Shown here: positions 57,038 through 64,000 of the stretch, piece by piece | How the letters are laid out: every line of letters begins with the position of its first letter | Numbering within the stretch: the first letter of the stretch is position 1 | NCBI RefSeq assembly: GCF_900112305.1 | Contig: NZ_FOKT01000002.1 | Location: 372,001-436,000 of the forward strand | Length of the DNA: 64,000 nt | Reading direction: 5' to 3' | Source: Microbulbifer thermotolerans | Lineage (GTDB): Bacteria; Pseudomonadota; Gammaproteobacteria; Pseudomonadales; Cellvibrionaceae | Position numbers and translations under genes: made by a program | The notes under the pieces: generated by a model | What the model was told of the DNA's origin: nothing | The model's input: the letters and a program-made list of their open reading frames with translations, nothing else | The model's database searches: none

Positions 57038-57460
57038 TTAACCACACTCCGCCTCAGCGTACCCCAGCTCTTTGAGAGCGGCACGAATCTTTTGCGACTC
57101 GGCGGCGAGCTGCTCCGCCTCGGTGGGCTTCTGTAGGGAAAAGTCAAAGTCCTCGAGCGCATCCACCGGAATCAAATGCAGGTGGGTATGAGGCACTTCC
57201 AAGCCCGCCACCATAACCCCCACCCGCTTCGGTGAATAAACCGCTTTGAGTCCCTTGGCCACCTTCTGTGCCACCTGCATCAGATGGGCTGCCAGATCAG
57301 CGGGCACATCGTCCCAATGATCCACCTCCTGCACGGGAATCACCAAACAATGTCCGGGCTTGATCGGAGCAATGGTCATAATGGCCACTGCTTTGTCATC
57401 GCGCCAGACGAAATGCCCAGGCAACTCACCATTGATAATTTTCGTGAAAATGCTCGCCAT
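57038..57460 (-). CDS. HIT-family hydrolase
   Basis: A 140-residue histidine-triad nucleotide hydrolase. The catalytic motif V-P-H-T-H-L-H-L-I-P lies near 93-102, and the fold start F-T-K-I-I-N-G-E-L-P-G is typical. Such proteins hydrolyse nucleoside phosphoramidates or related substrates. The ATG at 57460 was chosen over an in-frame extension of 6 residues because it opens M-A-S-I-F-T-K. Cytoplasmic. It stands alone between a repeat fragment and an empty 500-base region. Confidence 0.93.
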   Translation of the reverse strand: MASIFTKIINGELPGHFVWRDDKAVAIMTIAPIKPGHCLVIPVQEVDHWDDVPADLAAHLMQVAQKVAKGLKAVYSPKRVGVMVAGLEVPHTHLHLIPVDALEDFDFSLQKPTEAEQLAAESQKIRAALKELGYAEAECG

Positions 57461-57958
57461 ACAGTACCTCGGTATCAACTGTGAAAAAAACGTTCGACCA
57501 CTGAGTCTAACAGTTTGTTATGAGTGGCGCGCGTCGCAGCCACCGTATCGTAGATCCAATGAGCGGCGCACAATGTGGCACAACCAATGTAAAAACACTG
57601 TGCGAAGGAGCGGAAAGCACGCACCACCAACGACAGCCTTCCAGCATGCTTGCTTACAAAACTCACCACCTTTACACGCCAAGTTACTGAATTTCCTGAT
57701 CACCGAAAAACGCTGCAAAAAATACAGCGCCGAAGACCTTAAACCCGCTATTTTTCCTTCGCTGACAACCCGTCGAACATGATGACAATTTTCTTAAAGC
57801 GCGTTGGCAGCACAGGGCAGATGCCTTAGGCTCCACCCCATAAAGAGGTACCGCCGTGGAGCCGCGAATCCGAGCGATTATTTACATACGACAGTTGCCG
57901 GCTCAACGCAAACACTAACAATTTTGTCCAAGTTAACTTCTCGCCGGGGGGAAGTCTT
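57461..57958. other. intergenic region with no recognised gene
   Basis: About 500 bases. Open frames on either strand (up to 140 codons, extending from within the HIT gene) have no family resemblance or signal. It must contain the HIT promoter. It could hold an unrecognised small RNA; I see no strong hairpin with a T-tract. Confidence 0.5.
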
Positions 57959-58318
57959 ATGAAATGCCTGTTGGATCAGGTTGGTGGCACTCAGTTTGTC
58001 AACCAGACAGTCAGCGAATTCTATCAGGTCATCGGCCGCCAGCTCTCCTCTTTCGAAGCCTGCGATCACAAAAAGCAGCAAAGTCGCCAAGCCCAATTTA
58101 TCAATCACGCACTCTCCGCTCAGCCGGAACCCGTGCTCAGTCACCGCGCCAACTTTCTCGCCCGCGGTTTAAATCCCGCCCTGTTCGAGGCACTGCTCGA
58201 ATACATAGAAGCGCGCCTGTTGGAGCTGGGATTTTCCTGGCAACTGAGCAAGCAGCTGGTGAAAACCGCGGGCGGTCTTTACGACCGTTGTGAGCAGCAC
58301 CTTTCCATCGCCTGTTAA
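57959..58318 (+). CDS. small orphan protein, weakly truncated-globin-like
   Basis: A 119-residue soluble helical protein with a good Shine-Dalgarno (GGGGGAAG) before its ATG. The order L-L-D-Q-V-G-G-T-Q-F-V-N-Q-T-V-S-E-F-Y near the start and F-L-A-R-G-L-N-P-A-L-F-E-A-L-L-E-Y-I near 70-90 recalls group 1 truncated globins (L-G-G ... F-Y and G-I-T-D-E-H-F-D). However, the proximal histidine position appears to be occupied by another residue, so heme binding is doubtful. The likeness is weak and visual. No other function is apparent. It lies 130 bases before slyD, possibly separately transcribed. Confidence 0.65.
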   Translation: MKCLLDQVGGTQFVNQTVSEFYQVIGRQLSSFEACDHKKQQSRQAQFINHALSAQPEPVLSHRANFLARGLNPALFEALLEYIEARLLELGFSWQLSKQLVKTAGGLYDRCEQHLSIAC

Positions 58319-58447
58319 CGCCGGTTCCGCTCTTGCGATTGGGCGGAACCCTCAATACAATGGTGGTTTCACAGCCTTATCTTCCGTTTGTTACCGCATC
58401 CGGTAAGCGCTATTCAACCCACCTGTCATCATTTCCAGAGAGTTCTC

Positions 58448-58912
58448 ATGAAAATTGCCAACCACTCCGTAGTGGAGATGCACTACACCCTCAAAGACGC
58501 AGAAGGTACAGTCATTGACTCCTCCTCCGGCGGCCAACCGTTCAAATACCTGCAGGGTGTGGGCAACATCATTCCCGGCCTGGAAAAGGAAATGCTGGAC
58601 AAATCCGCAGGAGACAAATTTACCGCGGTAGTGCCACCGGAAGATGCCTACGGCCCCCAGAACCCCGCTCTCATCCAAACACTGCCGCGCGCCGCCTTCG
58701 GCGGTGTCGACGAACTCGAAGTTGGGATGGCGTTCCACGCCCAGGGCGCAGAAGGCCAGCCGATCGAAGTAGAGATCATCGATATCGACGGTGACAACGT
58801 CACCATCAACGGCAACCATCCCCTGGCCGGAGTAGAACTGCACTTCGATATCGAGGTAATTTCTGTACGCGAGGCCACCCAGGAAGAGATCGAGCACGGC
58901 CACGTGCACTGA
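58448..58912 (+). CDS. slyD: FKBP-type peptidyl-prolyl isomerase (SlyD family)
   Basis: A 154-residue prolyl isomerase and chaperone. The FKBP core is V-V-E-M-H-Y-T-L-K-D, with the insert-in-flap domain between about 75 and 125 (P-P-E-D-A-Y-G-P-Q-N through I-D-I-D-G-D-N-V-T-I-N-G-N-H-P-L-A-G). The C-terminus is short (E-E-I-E-H-G-H-V-H), lacking the long His/Cys tail of E. coli SlyD, so nickel delivery is less likely. The ATG at 58448 gives M-K-I-A-N-H-S. Cytoplasmic. A strong hairpin follows the stop. Confidence 0.93.
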   Translation: MKIANHSVVEMHYTLKDAEGTVIDSSSGGQPFKYLQGVGNIIPGLEKEMLDKSAGDKFTAVVPPEDAYGPQNPALIQTLPRAAFGGVDELEVGMAFHAQGAEGQPIEVEIIDIDGDNVTINGNHPLAGVELHFDIEVISVREATQEEIEHGHVH

Positions 58913-58919
58913 TACATCT

Positions 58920-58946
58920 GCGCGGCGGCAATTCCGCCGCGCCCTT
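58920..58946 (+). terminator. probable terminator after slyD
   Basis: GCGCGGCGG (58920-58928) pairs perfectly with CCGCCGCGC (58934-58942) around CAATT, followed by C-C-T-T-T. It starts 7 bases past the slyD stop. Confidence 0.65.
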
Positions 58947-59007
58947 TACTCCGCAATACGTCTCCAGATAGCATTCCAAGGCACGCAATCACTGGCCTCA
59001 AGCAGCC

Positions 59008-59445
59008 GTGCCCGAGAAACTTCCGGACCGAATCATCCTCTTCGACAGCCTCTGCAACCTCTGCAATGGGTGGAGCCGATTTATCCTCACGCATGACAAG
59101 AGAGGCATCTTCATCCTTTGCCGTGTACAATCCCCCGCCGGCCAACAATTGCTGGCGCAACTCGGACTGCCTCTGGACACTTACGAGACGGTCATACTGC
59201 TGGAACGGGGCACAGATGGCTACCGGGATTACCACAAGAGCGAGGCGGTATTGCGCATCTTCGCACAACTGCCCGTCCCTTGGCGCCATTTGACGCTGTT
59301 GCGCCGGCTCCCTGTAAGACTGCGGAATTTTGTCTACGACGCAGTGGCCCGCAACCGCTACCGCCTGTTCGGTAAGCGCAACGAGTGCCGACTGCCATCC
59401 CCTGGGGAATTAGCGCGGTTTCTGGAAGAGATAGATGTTGACTGA
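59008..59445 (+). CDS. DCC-family thiol-disulfide oxidoreductase-like protein (DUF393)
   Basis: A 145-residue protein of the DUF393 family. The motif near the start is I-L-F-D-S-L-C-N-L-C-N-G-W, in which the CxxC (Cys16/Cys19 or nearby) matches the DCC redox motif with Ser-Leu in place of the usual Gly-Val. Its partner or substrate is unknown. The start is a GTG at 59008. The end overlaps the tcdA start (59435), so the two are coupled. Cytoplasmic. Confidence 0.86.
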   Translation: MPEKLPDRIILFDSLCNLCNGWSRFILTHDKRGIFILCRVQSPAGQQLLAQLGLPLDTYETVILLERGTDGYRDYHKSEAVLRIFAQLPVPWRHLTLLRRLPVRLRNFVYDAVARNRYRLFGKRNECRLPSPGELARFLEEIDVD

Positions 59446-60268
59446 GCAGTACCTGCAACGCTTTGGCGGTATCGCCCGCCTCTACGGTGAAGATGCCCTA
59501 CCGATATTGCATAGCGCCCACTTCGTAGTGATCGGGGTAGGTGGCGTCGGCAGTTGGACAGCCGAGGCCTTGGCCAGAAGTGGCGTCGGACGTATCACTT
59601 TGATTGATCTGGACGACGTCTGTATCACCAACAGCAACCGGCAGAGTCACGCTCTCACCGACACCATCGGCCGCATCAAGGTGGATGTCATGGCGCAGCG
59701 GCTCCGCAAGATCAACCCGGAGATCAAGGTACACACGGAAGAAGAGTTTATCGCCGCGGACAATTTCTCCGAGCTGCTCGATCCATACAGGCGCCCCATC
59801 GATGTGGTCATTGATGCCATAGACGCAGCTCGGGTCAAGGCTGCACTGATCGCCTACTGCAAGGCCCGCAAACTGAGGCTCGTTACGGTCGGCTCGGCCG
59901 GCGGCAAGCGGGATCCTCGCCTGATCGACAGCGCCGACCTGGGCCGGACGACCAACGATCCCATGCTGGCCAAGGTGCGCAGCCATTTGTATCGCTTCCA
60001 CAACTTTCAAAAGTCCAGCAAGCGCCAATTCGGGGTCGACGCGATCTATTCCAGGGAACCCATGGTTTATCCCCAACCGGACGGCCGTGTCTGCCAGCAG
60101 AAAAGTGTTATGCAGGACGGAGTAAAACTCGACTGCAGCGGCGGTTTTGGCGCCGCCACCATGGTCACAGGCACCTTCGGTTTCACGGCGGCAGCACGCG
60201 GCATAGAGCGGCTACTGCAGCGAGCCCGGGCGGCTGCCGCCAAGGAACCTCTCGCAGCCACTGAATAA
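59435..60268 (+). CDS. tcdA: tRNA threonylcarbamoyladenosine dehydratase (CsdL)
   Basis: A 277-residue E1-like enzyme that cyclises t6A37 in tRNA. The ATP-binding motif V-I-G-V-G-G-V-G-S-W lies near 32-41, followed by L-I-D-L-D-D-V-C-I-T-N-S-N-R-Q-S-H. The C-terminal membrane-like stretch G-G-F-G-A-A-T-M-V-T-G-T-F-G is typical. In E. coli the partner genes are csdA and csdE, and here the fused csdA-csdE gene lies convergently 53 bases away. Overlaps the DUF393 gene by 11 bases. Confidence 0.95.
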   Translation: MLTEQYLQRFGGIARLYGEDALPILHSAHFVVIGVGGVGSWTAEALARSGVGRITLIDLDDVCITNSNRQSHALTDTIGRIKVDVMAQRLRKINPEIKVHTEEEFIAADNFSELLDPYRRPIDVVIDAIDAARVKAALIAYCKARKLRLVTVGSAGGKRDPRLIDSADLGRTTNDPMLAKVRSHLYRFHNFQKSSKRQFGVDAIYSREPMVYPQPDGRVCQQKSVMQDGVKLDCSGGFGAATMVTGTFGFTAAARGIERLLQRARAAAAKEPLAATE

Positions 60269-60295
60269 TATGAGTAAGCACTGTAGTTGATTCCG

Positions 60296-60321
60296 GGGCG
60301 CTCACTTAAGCAAAAGCGCCC
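60296..60321. terminator. hairpin between convergent tcdA and csdA-csdE
   Basis: GGGCGCT (60296-60302) pairs with AGCGCCC (60315-60321) in the 52-base gap between the two convergent genes; its right arm touches the csdA stop codon. There is no T-tract, so its strength is uncertain. Confidence 0.4.
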
Positions 60322-61964
60322 TAACCAATAAGAGCCAACACGCGCCGCACCAGCGCATAGAAGCCGTTGCTGCGGGATTCACTCAAGTGCTTTTCCATAC
60401 CTAACTCAGTAAACAGTGATTTGATATCCAGCGTCCGAATCTCATCCGCCGTCCGCCCATCCACTTGCGATAACAACAATGCGCCAAGCCCCTTGACGAC
60501 CCGACTGTCACTGTCCAGGGCGAAAAAGTAGCGGCCTTCTTCTTCGCGACACACCAGCCAGGCGTGGGACTCGCAACCCTGCACCAAGTGTTCGGGCTGG
60601 CGGATTTGCGGTTTTTCCGCAATTGCCCTGCTCCAACGCATCAGTTCCCGGTAGCGGTCTTGCCAGTTGCGCCGGGCGCTAAGCTGTTCAAGCTTCAAGG
60701 CAGATAGATCGTCACCTGACCAAGCAGAGACCTCACGCCGTGCTGTCACTGGTGCGCTCAAATCCGCAAGATAATCCGCCACCGCCTGCACCAATTGCTC
60801 CACATCACTTTGCGTGGTGTATCCGGCGACAGACACCCGCACAGTGGCACTTCCCCCAACAGCACGAATCAGTGGCTGTGCGCAGTGATGGCCGACCCGC
60901 ACTGCGATGTCCCTCTCGTCCAGCCAGTGCATCAAATCCGCCGCATTGCCGTGCTCGGGGATAAATGCAGTAATCCCCAAATTGTTCCGAGCTTCACTCA
61001 GCAAGTGCACCCCGGAAAGCTTTTCCAACTGACCGTGCAGCCACGCCGTCAACTTTTGCTCGTGTGCGGCCATGGCAGCGCGATCCTGTTGATCGAGAAA
61101 CGCCAGAGCCGCACCTAGTGCGGCGATCGAGGCCAGTGGCGAAGTTCCCGGCTCGAACCGGTGCGGAGGCTCTGCATAGCGGCTGTCGAACAGATCGACT
61201 TCCGCGATCATTTCACCTCCACCTTGCCAGGGGGGCATCGTCTTCAGTAAAGACTCACGCCCATAAAGTAAACCTATACCGCTGGGGCCATAAAATTTAT
61301 GCGCCGAACAGACAAAAAAATCACAGCCGATCTCTCTTACGTCAACATTCTCATGGGCGGCGAGTTGTGCACCGTCGACGATCCAGCGCAAATTGCGCCC
61401 TTGCAGTTGTCGTGCGATATGCGCGAGATCCGGGCGTAGGCCAAGCGCATTGGAACCACCGCTTAAAGAGACAATGCGCGTGCGCTCGTTCAGCACTTCG
61501 TCCAGGCGGTTGAAGTGGGGAACACCCGCGGTATGCGGGATATAACGCAGATGCAGCCCATAGCGTTGCGCCATCATCTGCCAGGGAACAATGTTCGCGT
61601 GGTGCTCCAAAGTCGAAACCACGATTTCGTCTCCTGCACGCAGTTCACTGCAAAGACTGTTGGCGATCAGGTTGAGCGCTTCGGTGGCACCACGGCAAAA
61701 AATAATTTCCGCTGCGCTTGCAGCATTGATAAAGGTTGCGGCTTCGGCACGTACCCGCTCCACTGTCTCCGTCGCGCGGCGGGCCAGCCGGTGACTGGCC
61801 CTGTGGGCATTGGCGTTACTATGCAGATAAAAGTCGCCGAAGGCGTCAATCACCGCCTGCGGCTTCTGCGTCGTAGCGGCATTATCCAGGTATACGAGCC
61901 GCTTGTTCTCGGGCTGGGAGAAAAGAGGAAAATGGCGTTTAAAAACTTCGGGGGAAAACGTCAT
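60321..61964 (-). CDS. fused cysteine desulfurase and SufE/CsdE sulfur acceptor
   Basis: A 547-residue protein that joins two normally separate enzymes. Residues 1-~400 are a SufS/CsdA-type PLP cysteine desulfurase: PLP lysine Lys223 (S-A-H-K-F-Y-G-P-S-G), His121 (E-H-H-A-N) and active Cys361 (V-G-H-H-C-A-Q-P). Residues ~425-547 are a SufE/CsdE sulfur acceptor with Cys464 (V-Q-G-C-E-S-H-A-W). The linker is about 25 residues. Sulfur would pass from Cys361 to Cys464 within one chain. It is convergent with tcdA (CsdL) and its start overlaps the end of the tatD-type gene by 4 bases. Role: Fe-S cluster or tRNA sulfur supply. Confidence 0.93.
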   Translation of the reverse strand: MTFSPEVFKRHFPLFSQPENKRLVYLDNAATTQKPQAVIDAFGDFYLHSNANAHRASHRLARRATETVERVRAEAATFINAASAAEIIFCRGATEALNLIANSLCSELRAGDEIVVSTLEHHANIVPWQMMAQRYGLHLRYIPHTAGVPHFNRLDEVLNERTRIVSLSGGSNALGLRPDLAHIARQLQGRNLRWIVDGAQLAAHENVDVREIGCDFFVCSAHKFYGPSGIGLLYGRESLLKTMPPWQGGGEMIAEVDLFDSRYAEPPHRFEPGTSPLASIAALGAALAFLDQQDRAAMAAHEQKLTAWLHGQLEKLSGVHLLSEARNNLGITAFIPEHGNAADLMHWLDERDIAVRVGHHCAQPLIRAVGGSATVRVSVAGYTTQSDVEQLVQAVADYLADLSAPVTARREVSAWSGDDLSALKLEQLSARRNWQDRYRELMRWSRAIAEKPQIRQPEHLVQGCESHAWLVCREEEGRYFFALDSDSRVVKGLGALLLSQVDGRTADEIRTLDIKSLFTELGMEKHLSESRSNGFYALVRRVLALIG

Positions 61965-62731
61965 AGAGAAAATAATGCTTCAGTGTTTCTGCGCGTCTGA
62001 TCAGCCACCGTTTCAACAGAGACTCCGCGCAGCTCCGCCAATGTGCGGGCGATACGCGGCAGACAAGCTGGACTATTGCGCTGCCCCTGGTGGCCTTGAA
62101 GGGGCATATCCGGCGCATCGGTTTCCAGCACTATGGCCTCCAACGGGAGGGCAGCAAAGGCTCTGCGGGTCTTGGCGGCGCGGTCGTAGGTAATGGTACC
62201 GCCGGCACCCAGGGAGAACCCCAGCTTCCAATACTCTCGCGCGATTTCCACGCTGCCGCTGAAAGCGTGAATAACACCACCACGGCTGGGGCGATACGCT
62301 TTCAAGAGATGCAACATCTCATTGTGGCAGCGGCGAGCGTGCACAATCAGCGGCAGTTGCAATGACTCCGCCAGGGCCAATTGCGCGCGGAAGACCTCTT
62401 CCTGTTTTTCCAGGGGCGTGGCTATGGCGCCATCCAGACCACACTCGCCAATCGCCACACAGGCGTTCGCTTCCAACGATGCCGCCAGATCCCGCTGCAG
62501 TTGCGCCGCTCCGCACTTCGATTCTGCCACCCACCAGGGATGCACCCCCAGCGCGGCATGCCAAGCAGGCTCACTCCGAACCAAATCTAGCAGGGCTCGC
62601 CAACGCGGCGGGCTGACACCGGGAATAATGATCCTCTCCACCCCAGCTTCCCGGCACTGCCGCCAAACGCTGGCGCGGTCCTTGTCAAAGGCAGCAAAGT
62701 CGAAATGACAGTGGCTGTCGATCAGTCGCAC
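61961..62731 (-). CDS. TatD-family metal-dependent DNase
   Basis: A 256-residue TIM-barrel hydrolase (TatD/YjjV group). The metal ligands are visible: D-S-H-C-H-F-D at 5-11, A-I-G-E-C-G-L-D near 92-99, V-H-A-R-R-C-H-N near 130, H-A-F-S-G-S near 155 and L-E-T-D-A-P near 203. The family acts as a nuclease or other hydrolase on DNA or small substrates. The start is GTG at 62731 behind GAGGAAA. The stop overlaps the csdA-csdE start as ATGA, so the two are coupled. Confidence 0.92.
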   Translation of the reverse strand: MRLIDSHCHFDFAAFDKDRASVWRQCREAGVERIIIPGVSPPRWRALLDLVRSEPAWHAALGVHPWWVAESKCGAAQLQRDLAASLEANACVAIGECGLDGAIATPLEKQEEVFRAQLALAESLQLPLIVHARRCHNEMLHLLKAYRPSRGGVIHAFSGSVEIAREYWKLGFSLGAGGTITYDRAAKTRRAFAALPLEAIVLETDAPDMPLQGHQGQRNSPACLPRIARTLAELRGVSVETVADQTRRNTEALFSL

Positions 62732-62792
62732 TTGAGATTTCCTCGATTTATCAGCATCTTACCACGGTTGTATTTTCCGCCCCGAGGCAGCC

Positions 62793-63386
62793 GTGTTAGA
62801 GTCCTTGCTCCCCATAGCGCTATTCACTTTCTCCACGAGCATTACACCGGGCCCCAACAACCTGATGATAATGTCATCCGGCCTGAACCACGGTGTAAGC
62901 CGCTCGCTACCCCATCTGCTCGGCATCTGCCTCGGCTTTCCAGCGATGATCATCGCCATAGGACTCGGGCTGGGTACGGTTTTTACGCGGTTCCCGTTGC
63001 TACACGAAGTCATTCGCTGGTTGGGAATCGCCTATCTGCTCTACCTGGCGTGGAGCATCGCCAATACCCGGAAAGTGGGCAGCGCCGGCAACAGCAGGCC
63101 CTTTTCCTTTCTTCAGGCTGCAGCCTTTCAATGGGTAAACCCCAAGGGTTGGATTATGGCTATCGGTGCGCTGGCGGCTTTCACCGACAGTGGCAGTGAA
63201 ATGTGGCTGGAGGTCGCGCGCATCGCATTGACCTTTTTCGCCGTAGGCAGCCCCTGCATCATTGTCTGGATGCTGTTTGGCGTTGGCCTGCAACGGGTTC
63301 TGACCGAGCCGCGGAACCTGCGCCGGTTCAATCTCGCAATGGGGATGTTGCTAGCGGCGAGTATCATACCCATTGCATTTGAATAG
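62793..63386 (+). CDS. LysE/RhtB-family amino acid exporter
   Basis: A 197-residue inner-membrane exporter with about six hydrophobic segments. Family landmarks are S-I-T-P-G-P-N-N-L-M near 16-25 and P-K-G-W-I-M-A-I near 118, and the usual length ~200 agrees. The substrate is not predictable. The start is GTG at 62793, behind GAGG. It diverges from the tatD gene with a 60-base gap. Confidence 0.9.
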   Translation: MLESLLPIALFTFSTSITPGPNNLMIMSSGLNHGVSRSLPHLLGICLGFPAMIIAIGLGLGTVFTRFPLLHEVIRWLGIAYLLYLAWSIANTRKVGSAGNSRPFSFLQAAAFQWVNPKGWIMAIGALAAFTDSGSEMWLEVARIALTFFAVGSPCIIVWMLFGVGLQRVLTEPRNLRRFNLAMGMLLAASIIPIAFE

Positions 63387-63653
63387 ACTCAGGGCCTGCG
63401 CGCGGGAGATCTTGAAGGCACGGATTTATAGAAACTTGTGCCTTTTCCAGTCTTGAATTTTTGTCCCCGTTTCCTATATCGAAAGACGTGGATGGCCCAT
63501 GTCCGATGGCACAGATTTTCCGCAGTAAGGGTGTATATCCCCACGAATGGGTGGATCATGGCACGCATCGGAGCAGCCACACCACAGCGATTCATATCAT
63601 CTTGAAAACCTACCGGGAAAAGAGGAATACAGTGTAGTTTTCTGGAGGATTTT

Positions 63654-64000
63654 ATGGAAATCTGCCGAGCTATTTCATTTATTTTCTGTCTCTTGACCGC
63701 ACCCGCCACCGGAGCGCAAACACCCGAAATCCAGCACCAGGGAAAACTGCGCTACGTGTCTGGCGGCATCGGGATAAACGAGCGGCGCGAACTGGAAAAA
63801 CTCGCGGCGGACTTCGATATCAAAGTGATACTCAGCACCGACACCGGGCATTTTCTCGGGGGTGGACAAATCAAAGTCAGGGATGCGACGGGTGCGCTGC
63901 TGCTGAACACTACTAGCAATGGCCCCATCTTCCTGCTCGATGTTCCTAAAGGCGCCTACGTCATCGAAGCAATGATCGGAGACAGGGCGCAGGCCATGCG
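63654..64000 (+). CDS. secreted protein, partial, carboxypeptidase-regulatory-like domain
   Basis: The gene starts at ATG 63654 behind GGAGGA and runs off the right edge without a stop, giving 115 residues. A signal peptide covers about 1-20 (F-I-F-C-L-L-T-A-P-A-T-G-A). The mature part begins Q-T-P-E-I and contains Y-V-S-G-G-I-G-I-N-E-R-R-E-L-E-K-L near 33-49, a pattern seen in a family of small exported proteins with a carboxypeptidase-regulatory-like beta-sandwich. The final visible part is I-F-L-L-D-V-P-K-G-A-Y. It is probably periplasmic. The function is unknown. Confidence 0.8.
   Translation, partial: MEICRAISFIFCLLTAPATGAQTPEIQHQGKLRYVSGGIGINERRELEKLAADFDIKVILSTDTGHFLGGGQIKVRDATGALLLNTTSNGPIFLLDVPKGAYVIEAMIGDRAQAM

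Noticed and set aside
57360-57782. A 140-codon plus-strand open frame overlapping the HIT gene
   Set aside because: Its first part is antisense to the HIT gene and the remainder has no recognisable domain or start signal.

Overview
The window reads as a chromosomal stretch of a marine-type gammaproteobacterium, GC-rich and densely coded. The housekeeping order tRNA-Leu / tig / clpP / clpX / lon / hup / ppiD, the yafS-rnhA-dnaQ-gloB-mltD cluster, a FabY-type ketoacyl synthase and fadBA with a PsrA-type site point to the Pseudomonadales/Cellvibrionales side of the class. A Microbulbifer-like genus is my inference from gene content and protein flavour, not from a search. There are no rRNA genes, no CRISPR array and no prophage; one tRNA gene is present.

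Layout. 1-2000: a minus-strand operon of membrane proteins (DUF2157, GDYXXLXY, and the start of a third gene running off the edge). 2187-4426: ahpC and ahpF with a terminator between them. 4800-6120: a dead IS5-type insertion sequence ending in a 214-bp palindromic repeat. 6277-12574: a sulfur/persulfide locus built around a BigR-type ArsR regulator, with SulP, DUF442 phosphatase-like and MBL persulfide dioxygenase genes to the left and two YeeE/YedE half-transporters and a second SulP to the right; divergent promoters share one palindrome. 12665-24581: UvrD-like helicase, DUF4919 lipoprotein, patatin, AcuI/YhdH, SohB, NudC, a ChpA-like Hpt protein, NhaB. 24840-29612: dnaQ, rnhA, yafS-like, gloB, mltD. 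30191-39289: ppiD, hup, lon, clpX, clpP, tig and tRNA-Leu(UAG). 39618-46926: fadA, fadB, an XRE-cupin regulator, fabY and a GlxA-type AraC regulator. 47045-53189: methyltransferase, hsp20 with a ROSE-like thermometer, thpR, a coiled-coil periplasmic protein, hpf, gor and a secreted orphan. 53338-64000: ycjF/ycjX, DUF2807, HIT, a small orphan, slyD, a DCC protein, tcdA, a fused cysteine desulfurase-SufE, tatD, a LysE exporter and a truncated secreted protein.

How genes fit together. Three themes recur. (1) Oxidative and sulfur stress: AhpCF, glutathione reductase, GloB and the BigR locus, plus a CsdA-CsdE fusion beside TcdA (CsdL). (2) Proteostasis: tig, clpP, clpX, lon, hup, ppiD, hsp20, sohB and slyD; lon and hsp20 each have a recognisable sigma-32-type promoter. 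(3) Fatty acid metabolism: fadBA with an upstream PsrA-type operator, and FabY.

The most unusual thing is a dispersed family of non-coding elements with IS5-like ends (GGAACCTCTGATTAA), YTAR-type flanks and long palindromic interiors. There are two good copies (5906-6119 and 29861-30073), a degenerate copy (48906-49086), a short one abutting the nudC stop codon (20107-20204), and several single ends or fragments. The 29861-30073 copy is flanked by a perfect CTAG duplication.
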